35,386 nucleotides of DNA from Minisyncoccota bacterium. GTDB lineage: Bacteria > Patescibacteriota > Microgenomatia > UBA1400 > PJMF01. Under the pieces are notes generated by a model that saw only the letters and a list, made by a program, of their open reading frames with translations, was not told the origin of the DNA and ran no database searches. The DNA lies in the NCBI GenBank assembly GCA_018646985.1, contig JABGTR010000012.1, positions 1-35,386 of the forward strand, read 5' to 3'. The position numbers and the translations under genes were made by a program. Of the stretch, positions 15,593 through 21,942 are shown one piece after another. Position 1 is the first letter of the stretch. Every line of letters begins with the position of its first letter.

Positions 15593-16366
15593 ATGAACAT
15601 TTTCATCTCAACTCTTCTCATCTCCTTTTTCATTCAAATTTTATTTTTTACCTTTGCTGCTACATTCAAAACTGACAAACTTACCGACCTAGCCTATGGA
15701 TTAACCTTCATCTTCATATCCTGGTGGTTACTCCTTACCAAATCCAACCTTCTCTCAACTCAACTCATCCTTACTATCAGCATTACCTTGTGGGGACTAC
15801 GCTTAGCCACCTATCTCTTCATCAGAATCTTAAAGATAGGGAAAGATAATCGATTTGATAGTATTCGAGAAAATTTCTTTTCCTTCTTTAAATTTTGGAC
15901 CTTTCAGGCTGTCACCATCTGGGTGGTTATGCTACCTAGCATCTATGCCCTCACCAGCCATAAAACTATCTCTATTAACTATTGGACCATCTTAGGAAGC
16001 ATTATCTTTTTAACTGGACTTGTCATCGAAACCAGTGCTGACTGGCAAAAATTTAAATTCAAAAATAATCTAGCCAACAATAGCAAATGGATTGAAACTG
16101 GATTGTGGAAGTACTCTCGTTACCCCAACTACTTTGGAGAAATGATGGTTTGGTGGGGGATCTTTATCACCACCATTAATTGGCAAAGTAATCTAAGCTG
16201 GCTGACCATTCTGGGACCTATGTTTATTACTTTTATTCTCCTCTTTATCAGTGGCATTCCATTGTTGGAAAAAAGATATAACAAAAAATACAAAAATGAT
16301 TTAAAATATCAATCATATAAGAAATGCACCAGTCTCTTGATACCCTGGTTTCCTAGAAAGAGCTAA
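15593..16366 (+). CDS. DUF1295 family membrane protein (steroid-reductase-like)
   Basis: This 257-residue polytopic protein belongs to DUF1295 (PF06966), related in fold to the C-terminal part of steroid 5-alpha reductases and isoprenylcysteine methyltransferases. The signature is in the last third: GLWKYSRYPNYFGEMMVWWG, followed by GIPLLEKRYNKKYKNDLKYQ. About seven hydrophobic segments cover residues 1-230. A reductase or methyltransferase acting on a lipid is the usual guess; no member of this exact type has a secure reaction known to me. A CCGC-TATACT box (15580-15585) stands 7 bases before ATG, suggesting a leaderless start. It begins a tight three-gene membrane cassette: tspO follows after 2 bases. 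Confidence 0.9.
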   Translation: MNIFISTLLISFFIQILFFTFAATFKTDKLTDLAYGLTFIFISWWLLLTKSNLLSTQLILTISITLWGLRLATYLFIRILKIGKDNRFDSIRENFFSFFKFWTFQAVTIWVVMLPSIYALTSHKTISINYWTILGSIIFLTGLVIETSADWQKFKFKNNLANNSKWIETGLWKYSRYPNYFGEMMVWWGIFITTINWQSNLSWLTILGPMFITFILLFISGIPLLEKRYNKKYKNDLKYQSYKKCTSLLIPWFPRKS

Positions 16367-16368
16367 TT

Positions 16369-16773
16369 ATGGACATCTACAACACCCCCACTTGGTATGC
16401 TTCTTTGATCAAACCCAGCTTTGCTCCACCTTCTTGGCTATTTGGCCCAGTTTGGAGTGTGCTTTATATCCTGATTGCCATCGGCTTCTTCTACACACTC
16501 AAGCTCTACAAAGCTAAAAAACTTACCAAAAACATCATCACCATCTTCGTCATTAACCTCCTTGCCAACTTCGCCTTCTCACCACTTCAATTCGGCCTCC
16601 AAAACAACCTCCTAGCGATGATAGACATCCTAGTAGTCTGGGGGACACTCCTATACCTACTCATAAAATTCTGGCCCCAGCAAAAATTCCTTTTCTGGAG
16701 CCAACTCCCTTACTTTTTTTGGGTCAGCTTTGCCAGCATCCTCCAAATATCAATTACCTACCTCAACTGGTAG
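16369..16773 (+). CDS. tspO: TspO/MBR family membrane protein
   Basis: TspO proteins are five-helix membrane proteins that bind porphyrins and other hydrophobic ligands and in bacteria respond to light and oxidative stress. This 134-residue copy shows the N-terminal signature WYASLIKPSFAPPSWLFGPVW (family WYxxLxKPxFxPPxWxFGPVW), the middle NFAFSPLQFG, and PYFFWVSFASILQISITYLNW at the end. Trp-rich ligand-site residues are kept. Usual length is about 150-160, so it is slightly short, mainly at the N-terminus. It lies between DUF1295 (2-base gap) and DUF2177 (9-base gap) on one strand, so it is probably co-transcribed. Confidence 0.93.
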   Translation: MDIYNTPTWYASLIKPSFAPPSWLFGPVWSVLYILIAIGFFYTLKLYKAKKLTKNIITIFVINLLANFAFSPLQFGLQNNLLAMIDILVVWGTLLYLLIKFWPQQKFLFWSQLPYFFWVSFASILQISITYLNW

Positions 16774-16782
16774 AGAGACGCC

Positions 16783-17214
16783 ATGAAATTCTTACTCACC
16801 ACCCCATTCCTAAAAATATGGCTCATCACCGTCGTCATCTTCATCGTCCTGGACATGCTTTGGCTGGGAGTATTTTCCAAAGGATTCTACAACAAACATT
16901 TAGGATATTTAGCTAATAAAAAAAACGACAGCATCGTCTTTAATCTACCTGTGGGTATTGTTACCCAAGCGATAATTGCCACCGGTCTAGCTATCCTCAT
17001 CAGCTTGGGGATCCAAGTAGAGAACACTCTCCTAACTGCAGTCCTAGTGGGTGCTATCAGTGGCTTTGTCATCTACGCCACCTATGACTTAACCAACCAA
17101 TCTTTTATCAAAGACTGGCCCTGGATGATTACTATCATTGATATTTGTTGGGGGACATTCCAAGGCACTGCTGCTGGATTTTATATATGGTGGCTATGGA
17201 GTGTGGTTAAGTAG
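16783..17214 (+). CDS. DUF2177 family membrane protein
   Basis: This 143-residue membrane protein matches DUF2177 (PF09945): FIVLDMLWLGVFSKGFYNKH near the start, GAISGFVIYATYDLTNQSF in the middle and DICWGTFQGTAAGFYIW near the end. It has four predicted helices (about 10-28, 50-72, 82-100, 112-138) with conserved Asp and Trp inside them. Function is unknown. It closes the DUF1295-TspO-DUF2177 cassette. Such proteins occur in other bacteria near lipid-modifying or light-stress genes, which would suit the TspO neighbour, but that is an inference. The gene ends one base before the end of a convergent gene. Confidence 0.88.
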   Translation: MKFLLTTPFLKIWLITVVIFIVLDMLWLGVFSKGFYNKHLGYLANKKNDSIVFNLPVGIVTQAIIATGLAILISLGIQVENTLLTAVLVGAISGFVIYATYDLTNQSFIKDWPWMITIIDICWGTFQGTAAGFYIWWLWSVVK

Positions 17215-17215
17215 G

Positions 17216-17545
17216 TCAAGGAAAACAGTGTTCGGCTCCACAACATGGGCAAGTTGGATTGGCCCGACTTCCACCCGGATCATCATAGCCCCCACACTCT
17301 GATCCTAAGCAGAAATATTTAGTTCCAGCTGCTCTAGCACCTTCAAATCTAGCTGTAATATCAGCACTCAACTGTCGGGCTTCATCTAATGATTGTTGAA
17401 AATCTGCTTGAGACATTTTTTTATGTAATGGTTTTCTTGTGTGCTTAACACCGCTTGGACCATCTGATTCCTCGGCATATTGAGACATCATTCTCTGACC
17501 AAATACCCACATTTCATCAGTTTTTCTTTCTTTTCCTTTTACCAT
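17216..17545 (-). CDS. Small Cys-rich (zinc-ribbon-like) protein
   Basis: This 109-residue hydrophilic protein has a strong Shine-Dalgarno (AAGGTGAGG) before its ATG. The N-terminal two thirds is charged and probably helical (SQADFQQSLDEARQLSADIT). The C-terminus holds Cys79, Cys84, Cys99, Cys101, Cys102 and Cys107 with His106, in the order C-x4-C-x14-C-x-CC-x4-C, which resembles a small metal-binding ribbon similar to SEC-C-type tails in spacing but not a clear match. I do not recognise the family. It is convergent with the DUF2177 gene and divergent from the HNH gene. Its use of a Shine-Dalgarno contrasts with the leaderless-type starts nearby. Confidence 0.72.
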   Translation of the reverse strand: MVKGKERKTDEMWVFGQRMMSQYAEESDGPSGVKHTRKPLHKKMSQADFQQSLDEARQLSADITARFEGARAAGTKYFCLGSECGGYDDPGGSRANPTCPCCGAEHCFP

Positions 17546-17590
17546 AAACCCTCACCTTTCAATTGGAGTAGTGTAGTATATTGATCTATT

Positions 17591-17914
17591 GTGATCAATA
17601 AAGAATTAACTAATGAAGAGAAAACAGTTGATAGATCATTGTCTTTATATTTATTAGCTCTTATTTCCCTAACATACCTAGCTTTTTCGAGCTCTAAAAG
17701 CAGGGCTCATAGAAACAAAACCATTAAACGAGAACAAAGACATCGCTGCTTTGATTGCGGCACCAAGTGTACTCTAGAAATTCACCATATCACTCCATTA
17801 TCTAAGGGAGGAACTAACAAGAGATCAAACCTTGTCGCTCTGGGAGCATCAACAAATGAGGGTGGATGTGGATGCCACGACATTTGGGATGATTTTGCTT
17901 TGAGTAATAGTTAA
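17591..17914 (+). CDS. Membrane-tethered HNH endonuclease-like protein
   Basis: This 107-residue protein has an N-terminal hydrophobic helix (about 17-33), a basic linker, and an HNH domain: Cys53-x2-Cys56, His65-His66 (EIHHITPLSKGG), Asn80 (KRSNLVAL) and CGCH with His96. These are the beta-beta-alpha metal and catalytic positions of HNH nucleases, apparently intact. The only suitable start is GTG at 17591; no better in-frame start precedes the helix. Small HNH proteins nick or cut DNA, often in mobile elements or defence; being anchored to the membrane is unusual and could suit processing of incoming DNA, an inference only. A terminator follows directly. Confidence 0.8.
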   Translation: MINKELTNEEKTVDRSLSLYLLALISLTYLAFSSSKSRAHRNKTIKREQRHRCFDCGTKCTLEIHHITPLSKGGTNKRSNLVALGASTNEGGCGCHDIWDDFALSNS

Positions 17915-17925
17915 GCTTAACCCAC

Positions 17926-17955
17926 AAAAAATCCCGCCTAAGCGGGAGTCTTTGT
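17926..17955 (+). terminator. Bidirectional intrinsic terminator
   Basis: A6 (17926-17931) precedes TCCCGC (17932-17937), loop CTAA, GCGGGA (17942-17947) and GTCTTTGTT. It ends the HNH unit and, because of the A run, could act on the other strand too. A second small hairpin, CGGACA-AG-TGTCCG, lies at 17962-17975. Confidence 0.8.
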
Positions 17956-18030
17956 TGCCAGCGGACAAGTGTCCGTGGTGAGATCTTAACAGAGTTAATT
18001 ATACAATTTTTCAACTAATTCTTCAATATT

Positions 18031-18062
18031 AAAATGTGGACGCGACGAGAATCGAACTCGCT
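18031..18062 (-). repeat. tRNA 3'-half copy left of uvrA
   Basis: Thirty-two bases match 21195-21226 with two differences. On the minus strand they form a T-arm GCGAG-TTCGATT-CTCGT and the acceptor 3' strand CGCGTCC plus A. The two differences are a paired change in the T-stem (A-T here, G-C there). No tRNA 5' half is present on this side, so this is a fragment or att-like duplicate rather than a tRNA gene. Confidence 0.7.
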
Positions 18063-18091
18063 TCGCCCTCCTAATTTACCCCCACCTGCGC

Positions 18092-18097
18092 TATAAT
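18092..18097 (+). promoter_or_regulatory. uvrA -10 box
   Basis: TATAAT preceded by GCGC, 29 bases before the uvrA ATG. No clear -35 or LexA-type palindrome is seen. Confidence 0.55.
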
Positions 18098-18126
18098 AGT
18101 TACTCTTATTTTTTCAGATTTAACTT

Positions 18127-21099
18127 ATGATTCAAGATAAAATAGTCGTCACCGGTGCCAGAGAACACAACCTCAAAGACGTCAACGTCACTATCCCCAA
18201 AAACAAACTAGTAGTTTTCACTGGTCTCTCCGGAAGTGGTAAAAGCTCCTTAGCCTTCGATACTCTATATGCAGAAGGCCAGCGCCGTTACGTCGAAAGC
18301 TTAAGCTCTTATGCTCGCCAATTTTTAGGAGTCATGAGCAAACCAGACGTCGATCAAATCGATGGTCTATCTCCGGCTATTTCCATCGACCAAAAAACCA
18401 CCTCTCACAACCCACGCTCTACCGTCGGCACCATCACTGAAATCTATGACTACCTGAGGCTTCTATACGCTCGTATCGGCCATCCACATTGCCCAGAATG
18501 TAACCGTGAAATTTCCACTCAGAGTGTCGATCAAATCGTGGGCCACATCATAACTGAACTCGAGGAAAAAGCTAGTGGAACTCCCACTAGATTTATGGTT
18601 TTATCCCCAGTGGTCCGCAACCGCAAGGGTGAGTTTGACGGCCTGATGGATAACATCCAAAAAAAGGGCTATGTTCGCGCTCGAATAGACAGCAAAATAT
18701 ATGATTTAAACGAAGAACTAAGCCTAATAAAAACCAATCGTCATACCATTGAAGCTCTCATCGACCGACTCACAATTTCCCAAAAACAACTTAAAGATAA
18801 AACTGAATTCAAGATCTTTAAAAGCCGACTCAATCAATCCATCGAAGAAGCCCTCAAACTTTCCGAGGGTTATGTAGTGATTAGTTTTGTCAAAGATGCC
18901 TCCCTTAGTTTTCCTGAAAATCCCAAAGAAGTAGAAGACAGGCTTTTTAGTGAAAGTTTGGCTTGTAGCCACTGTGGAATCAGCATAGAAGAGCTCGAGC
19001 CTAGGCTCTTTTCTTTTAACTCTCCACAGGGAGCCTGTGAAACCTGTAATGGTTTGGGCACATTATTAAAAATAGACGCTGAAAAAATGATTGCGCCCGA
19101 ACTAACCCTCAGTGAAGGGGCAGTGATTCCTTTTGCCAGTGCCCTGGCTCATGGAACTTGGTGGAGTAGATTGATTAAGGTTGTCATCGCTGATCATGGC
19201 TATGATTTCCGTCAAACTCGCTGGGAAGAGTTTGATGAAAAAACTCAAAAAGTAATGCTCTATGGTTCTAAAAAAGTTTATGAAGTATCTGGTGAGAATC
19301 GTCAAGGCCGAATGACCAGCATCGAGCAATCATTTGAAGGTTTCTTAAAAAACCTCGAACGACGCTACCAAGAAACTAATTCAGATTTTATTCGCCACGA
19401 AATTGAAAAATACATGCTTCAAGAAGTTTGCCCCAGCTGTAATGGAGATCGTCTTAAAGACGAAGCCCTAGCTGTGTTTGTAGATGGGAAAAACATCGCT
19501 GAAATCACCGCCTTACCAATTGATCAAACCTTAGAGTGGGCAGGACATGTTTATAAAGACAAAGTCTTAAGTGAAAAAGAGTTAGCTATCGGCGACTCTA
19601 TTCTTAAAGAAATTAATGCGCGGCTTAAATTCCTAACTTCAGTCGGTTTAGAGTACATCAGTTTGAATCGTGAAGCTTCTACTTTGGCTGGTGGAGAAGC
19701 CCAACGAATTCGTCTAGCCTCACAGATCGGAACTGGTCTAACTGGAGTCATGTATATCTTAGATGAACCCACCATTGGCTTGCATCAACGCGACAATCAT
19801 CGCTTAATAGACACTCTTAAAAACTTGCGTGACAAAGGCAATACTGTCATCGTGGTCGAACATGATCGAGATGTAATTATGTCCGCCGATGAAGTGGTCG
19901 ACTTTGGCCCTGAAGCCGGTAAATTAGGTGGCAAAATTGTGGCTCAAGGCTCTCCAGCAGAAATCCAAAAAAAGAAAACTCTGACTGCTAAATACTTATC
20001 TCGTAAAAAAGATGTCATCTACAAAAAAGTTGTCCCAGACCGACGCTACATTGATCCTAATTCAGCAGCTATTTCTCAAGAGAATGAATCCAGTATTAGA
20101 ATAGAAGGTGCTACTAAACACAACTTAAAGAAAATTGATGTTGAGTTCCCACTGCGGACTTTCACTGCTATTACCGGTGTTTCTGGAAGTGGAAAATCTA
20201 CACTGTTACACGACACTCTTTATCACCAGCTAGCCACTAACTTAGGCTACAAAACTCATCGTAAAGCTGGGCACGTTGATAAAATAGTTGTTCCTGATGA
20301 AGTTAGAAAAATCACTTTGATTGATCAAAGTCCGATCGGAAAAACACCTCGCTCTAATCCAGCTACTTACACTAAAGTTTTTGATTACATTCGTAAACTA
20401 TTCGCCGCCACTCGTGAGGCTCAAATTCGTGGCTATAAAGCCGGCCGCTTTAGTTTTAATGTCAAAGGTGGGCGCTGCGAATCTTGCCAAGGTGATGGAC
20501 AGATTAAAATTGAAATGCAGTTTTTACCTGATGTCTATGTGACCTGTGATGTCTGTCATGGCAAAAGATATAGTGAAGAAACTCTGGAAGTAACTTACAA
20601 GGGTAAAAATATTCATCAAATTTTGAAGATGGAGATTGAAGATGCTTTTGAGTTCTTCGATGGTCATGCCACCTTGCGCAGCAAACTTCAAACACTGCTA
20701 GACGTCGGCTTAGGTTACCTAGAGCTAGGCCAACCAGCACCAACCCTGAGTGGAGGAGAGGCGCAGCGAGTTAAACTAGCTAAAGAGCTTTCAGGAAGAG
20801 TTAATGAGCATGTGGTTTATCTCTTAGACGAACCCACTACTGGCTTGCACTTCCATGATGTTCAAAAATTACTAGACGTTTTACATCAGTTGGTAGAGAA
20901 CAATAATACTGTCATCGTCATCGAGCATAACTTAGATATTATTAAAAACGCCAACTGGATTATTGACCTTGGTCCTGAAGGTGGTGGCAAAGGTGGAGAA
21001 GTTTTATTTACTGGCAAACCTGAGGATATTATTGAAGAGAAAAAATCTTATACTGGAAAATATCTTAAAGAAGAACTAAAACAACAAAAAACCCGCTAA
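18127..21099 (+). CDS. uvrA: UvrA, excision nuclease ATPase subunit
   Basis: UvrA is the damage sensor that loads UvrB. The 990-residue protein has both ABC ATPase modules: Walker A GLSGSGKS (33-40) and GVSGSGKS (684-691), signatures LAGGEAQRIRLASQ and LSGGEAQRVKLAKE, and Walker B LDEPTIGLH and LDEPTTGLHF. Zinc modules are intact: CPECN, CSHCG with CETCNGLG, and CESCQGDG with CDVCHGKRY. It is about 50 residues longer than E. coli UvrA (about 940). Its stop codon lies in the loop of the terminator hairpin. It is a single-gene unit between the HNH terminator and its own, and is bracketed by tRNA-3'-end repeats. Confidence 0.98.
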   Translation: MIQDKIVVTGAREHNLKDVNVTIPKNKLVVFTGLSGSGKSSLAFDTLYAEGQRRYVESLSSYARQFLGVMSKPDVDQIDGLSPAISIDQKTTSHNPRSTVGTITEIYDYLRLLYARIGHPHCPECNREISTQSVDQIVGHIITELEEKASGTPTRFMVLSPVVRNRKGEFDGLMDNIQKKGYVRARIDSKIYDLNEELSLIKTNRHTIEALIDRLTISQKQLKDKTEFKIFKSRLNQSIEEALKLSEGYVVISFVKDASLSFPENPKEVEDRLFSESLACSHCGISIEELEPRLFSFNSPQGACETCNGLGTLLKIDAEKMIAPELTLSEGAVIPFASALAHGTWWSRLIKVVIADHGYDFRQTRWEEFDEKTQKVMLYGSKKVYEVSGENRQGRMTSIEQSFEGFLKNLERRYQETNSDFIRHEIEKYMLQEVCPSCNGDRLKDEALAVFVDGKNIAEITALPIDQTLEWAGHVYKDKVLSEKELAIGDSILKEINARLKFLTSVGLEYISLNREASTLAGGEAQRIRLASQIGTGLTGVMYILDEPTIGLHQRDNHRLIDTLKNLRDKGNTVIVVEHDRDVIMSADEVVDFGPEAGKLGGKIVAQGSPAEIQKKKTLTAKYLSRKKDVIYKKVVPDRRYIDPNSAAISQENESSIRIEGATKHNLKKIDVEFPLRTFTAITGVSGSGKSTLLHDTLYHQLATNLGYKTHRKAGHVDKIVVPDEVRKITLIDQSPIGKTPRSNPATYTKVFDYIRKLFAATREAQIRGYKAGRFSFNVKGGRCESCQGDGQIKIEMQFLPDVYVTCDVCHGKRYSEETLEVTYKGKNIHQILKMEIEDAFEFFDGHATLRSKLQTLLDVGLGYLELGQPAPTLSGGEAQRVKLAKELSGRVNEHVVYLLDEPTTGLHFHDVQKLLDVLHQLVENNNTVIVIEHNLDIIKNANWIIDLGPEGGGKGGEVLFTGKPEDIIEEKKSYTGKYLKEELKQQKTR

Positions 21100-21112
21100 T
21101 GCGGGTGTTTTG
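21085..21112 (+). terminator. Terminator overlapping the uvrA stop codon
   Basis: ACCCGC (21091-21096), loop TAAT, GCGGGT (21101-21106) then GTTTT. An A run precedes it. The uvrA TAA (21097-21099) is in the loop, so the last two sense codons form the 5' stem. Confidence 0.85.
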
Positions 21113-21137
21113 ATCAGAATTTGCGAGTCTATCTCGT

Positions 21138-21154
21138 AACCCCGACTTACCATT
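21138..21154 (+). repeat. Inverted copy of the tRNA-like anticodon arm
   Basis: These 17 bases, running from AACCCC to ACCATT, match the reverse complement of 21234-21250 at 16 of 17 positions. The partner is the D/anticodon part of the tRNA-like element. Immediately before it, GCGAG-TCTAT-CTCGT (21123-21137) is a small hairpin that resembles the T-arm of the copy at 18031-18062. The region could fold as a long hairpin in a plus-strand transcript. Confidence 0.65.
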
Positions 21155-21194
21155 GTAACTATTATAGATAATTCTCACTATAAAACAATTCCTA

Positions 21195-21226
21195 AAAATG
21201 TGGACGCGACGGGAATCGAACCCGCT
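21195..21226 (-). repeat. tRNA 3'-half copy right of uvrA
   Basis: This is the partner of the 32-base repeat at 18031-18062 (30 of 32 identical) and forms the T-arm and acceptor 3' strand of the tRNA-like element here, plus six bases beyond its 3' end. Confidence 0.75.
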
Positions 21227-21269
21227 GACCCTGAATGGTAAGTCGAGGTTCTACACCAGTAGCGCGCCC
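21201..21269 (-). tRNA. Degenerate tRNA-like element (possible tRNA-Val, TAC)
   Basis: Acceptor GGGCGCG pairs with CGCGTCC (one G-U) before discriminator A. The T-arm GCGGG-TTCGATT-CCCGT is good. The anticodon arm CTCGA-CTTACCA-TTCAG has a C/C mismatch and a C at position 37; read normally the anticodon is TAC (Val). The 5' strand of the D-stem appears deleted, leaving 69 bases rather than about 73. Flanks AAAATGT and ACATTTT pair and extend the acceptor. It could be a decayed tRNA, an att remnant or an unusual functional tRNA. Confidence 0.5.
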
Positions 21270-21341
21270 CACATTTTGTTAGTAAAACACTCAATTTCTA
21301 CCACAAGTGTAGTAGAATTGATTTTGCTATAGAATAAAAAT

Positions 21342-21917
21342 ATGAATGAATCTGGCGATGAAAAACATGAATTTAAACCAATAACAATAGATCATTTAAG
21401 TGAATTTCAAAAAAGCTTACTAAAAGAAGGACTTTTTGGCCTATGGAATTTCATAATATTTTCAATTGAACTTAGAAGAGATTATGGGCATGAAACTGAA
21501 GTAATCCCATATCAAACAGAAGGCATCATTGGTTTTTTTGATCAACATATGGGTGATGTAGTAGAAACTCTGGAAATTTTTTATTTGAGTCGTATCCCAG
21601 TTGAGTTGATATCTAAGATGATTGAACTATCCACAGATAAAAAGATTGACCCAAGATTAAAAATTGGTGTGTCCATGTTATTTAGCATGATTGTAACTTC
21701 ACACTTAGAACTTAATGGATTTAGTGTTGTTGGTGAGATTCCTGATCTATTTGGAATACTTCTAGCTGGTATATGGGCATCTGTGGGATATTTAGCAATT
21801 GAATATTTATTTTCTGATAAAAATAATATCGCTGAGACACTCTCAAGCTCAAAAAAAAATGTGAAATTAAAAAATTTGATAAGAAAAATGTTCATCCCTC
21901 CAGATAAAGAAAACTAA
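21342..21917 (+). CDS. Hypothetical protein with C-terminal membrane helices
   Basis: This 191-residue protein has a hydrophilic N-terminal half (1-105) that is probably helical and acidic, then two hydrophobic segments near residues 108-126 and 138-160, and a basic Lys-rich tail (KKNVKLKNLIRKMF). I recognise no family. Base use is more AT-rich than in neighbouring genes (many AAA, ATT, TTT codons, few C-ending codons), which may mean it was acquired separately; it lies directly beside the tRNA-like element. A TTGC-TATAGAAT box ends 6 bases before the ATG. It is followed after 25 bases by the transglutaminase-like gene, which has its own promoter-like box. Confidence 0.65.
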   Translation: MNESGDEKHEFKPITIDHLSEFQKSLLKEGLFGLWNFIIFSIELRRDYGHETEVIPYQTEGIIGFFDQHMGDVVETLEIFYLSRIPVELISKMIELSTDKKIDPRLKIGVSMLFSMIVTSHLELNGFSVVGEIPDLFGILLAGIWASVGYLAIEYLFSDKNNIAETLSSSKKNVKLKNLIRKMFIPPDKEN

Positions 21918-21942
21918 AACCTCCTATGCTACACTCATCCCT

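Noticed and set aside
18031-18100. A complete tRNA gene on the minus strand at this site
   Set aside because: Only the T-arm and 3' acceptor strand are present. No 5' acceptor, D-arm or anticodon arm that pairs can be found upstream on the minus strand.
21201-21269. Selenocysteine tRNA, suggested by the apparent 4-base D-loop
   Set aside because: There is no long variable arm, no TCA anticodon and no 8-bp acceptor plus 5-bp T-stem geometry.
21195-21560. tmRNA, because of the T-arm and GCG-rich acceptor
   Set aside because: A tRNA-like 5' half lies only 69 bases away and no tag-peptide ORF or tmRNA 5' GGATTCGAC-type segment is seen; the interval further out is a protein gene.
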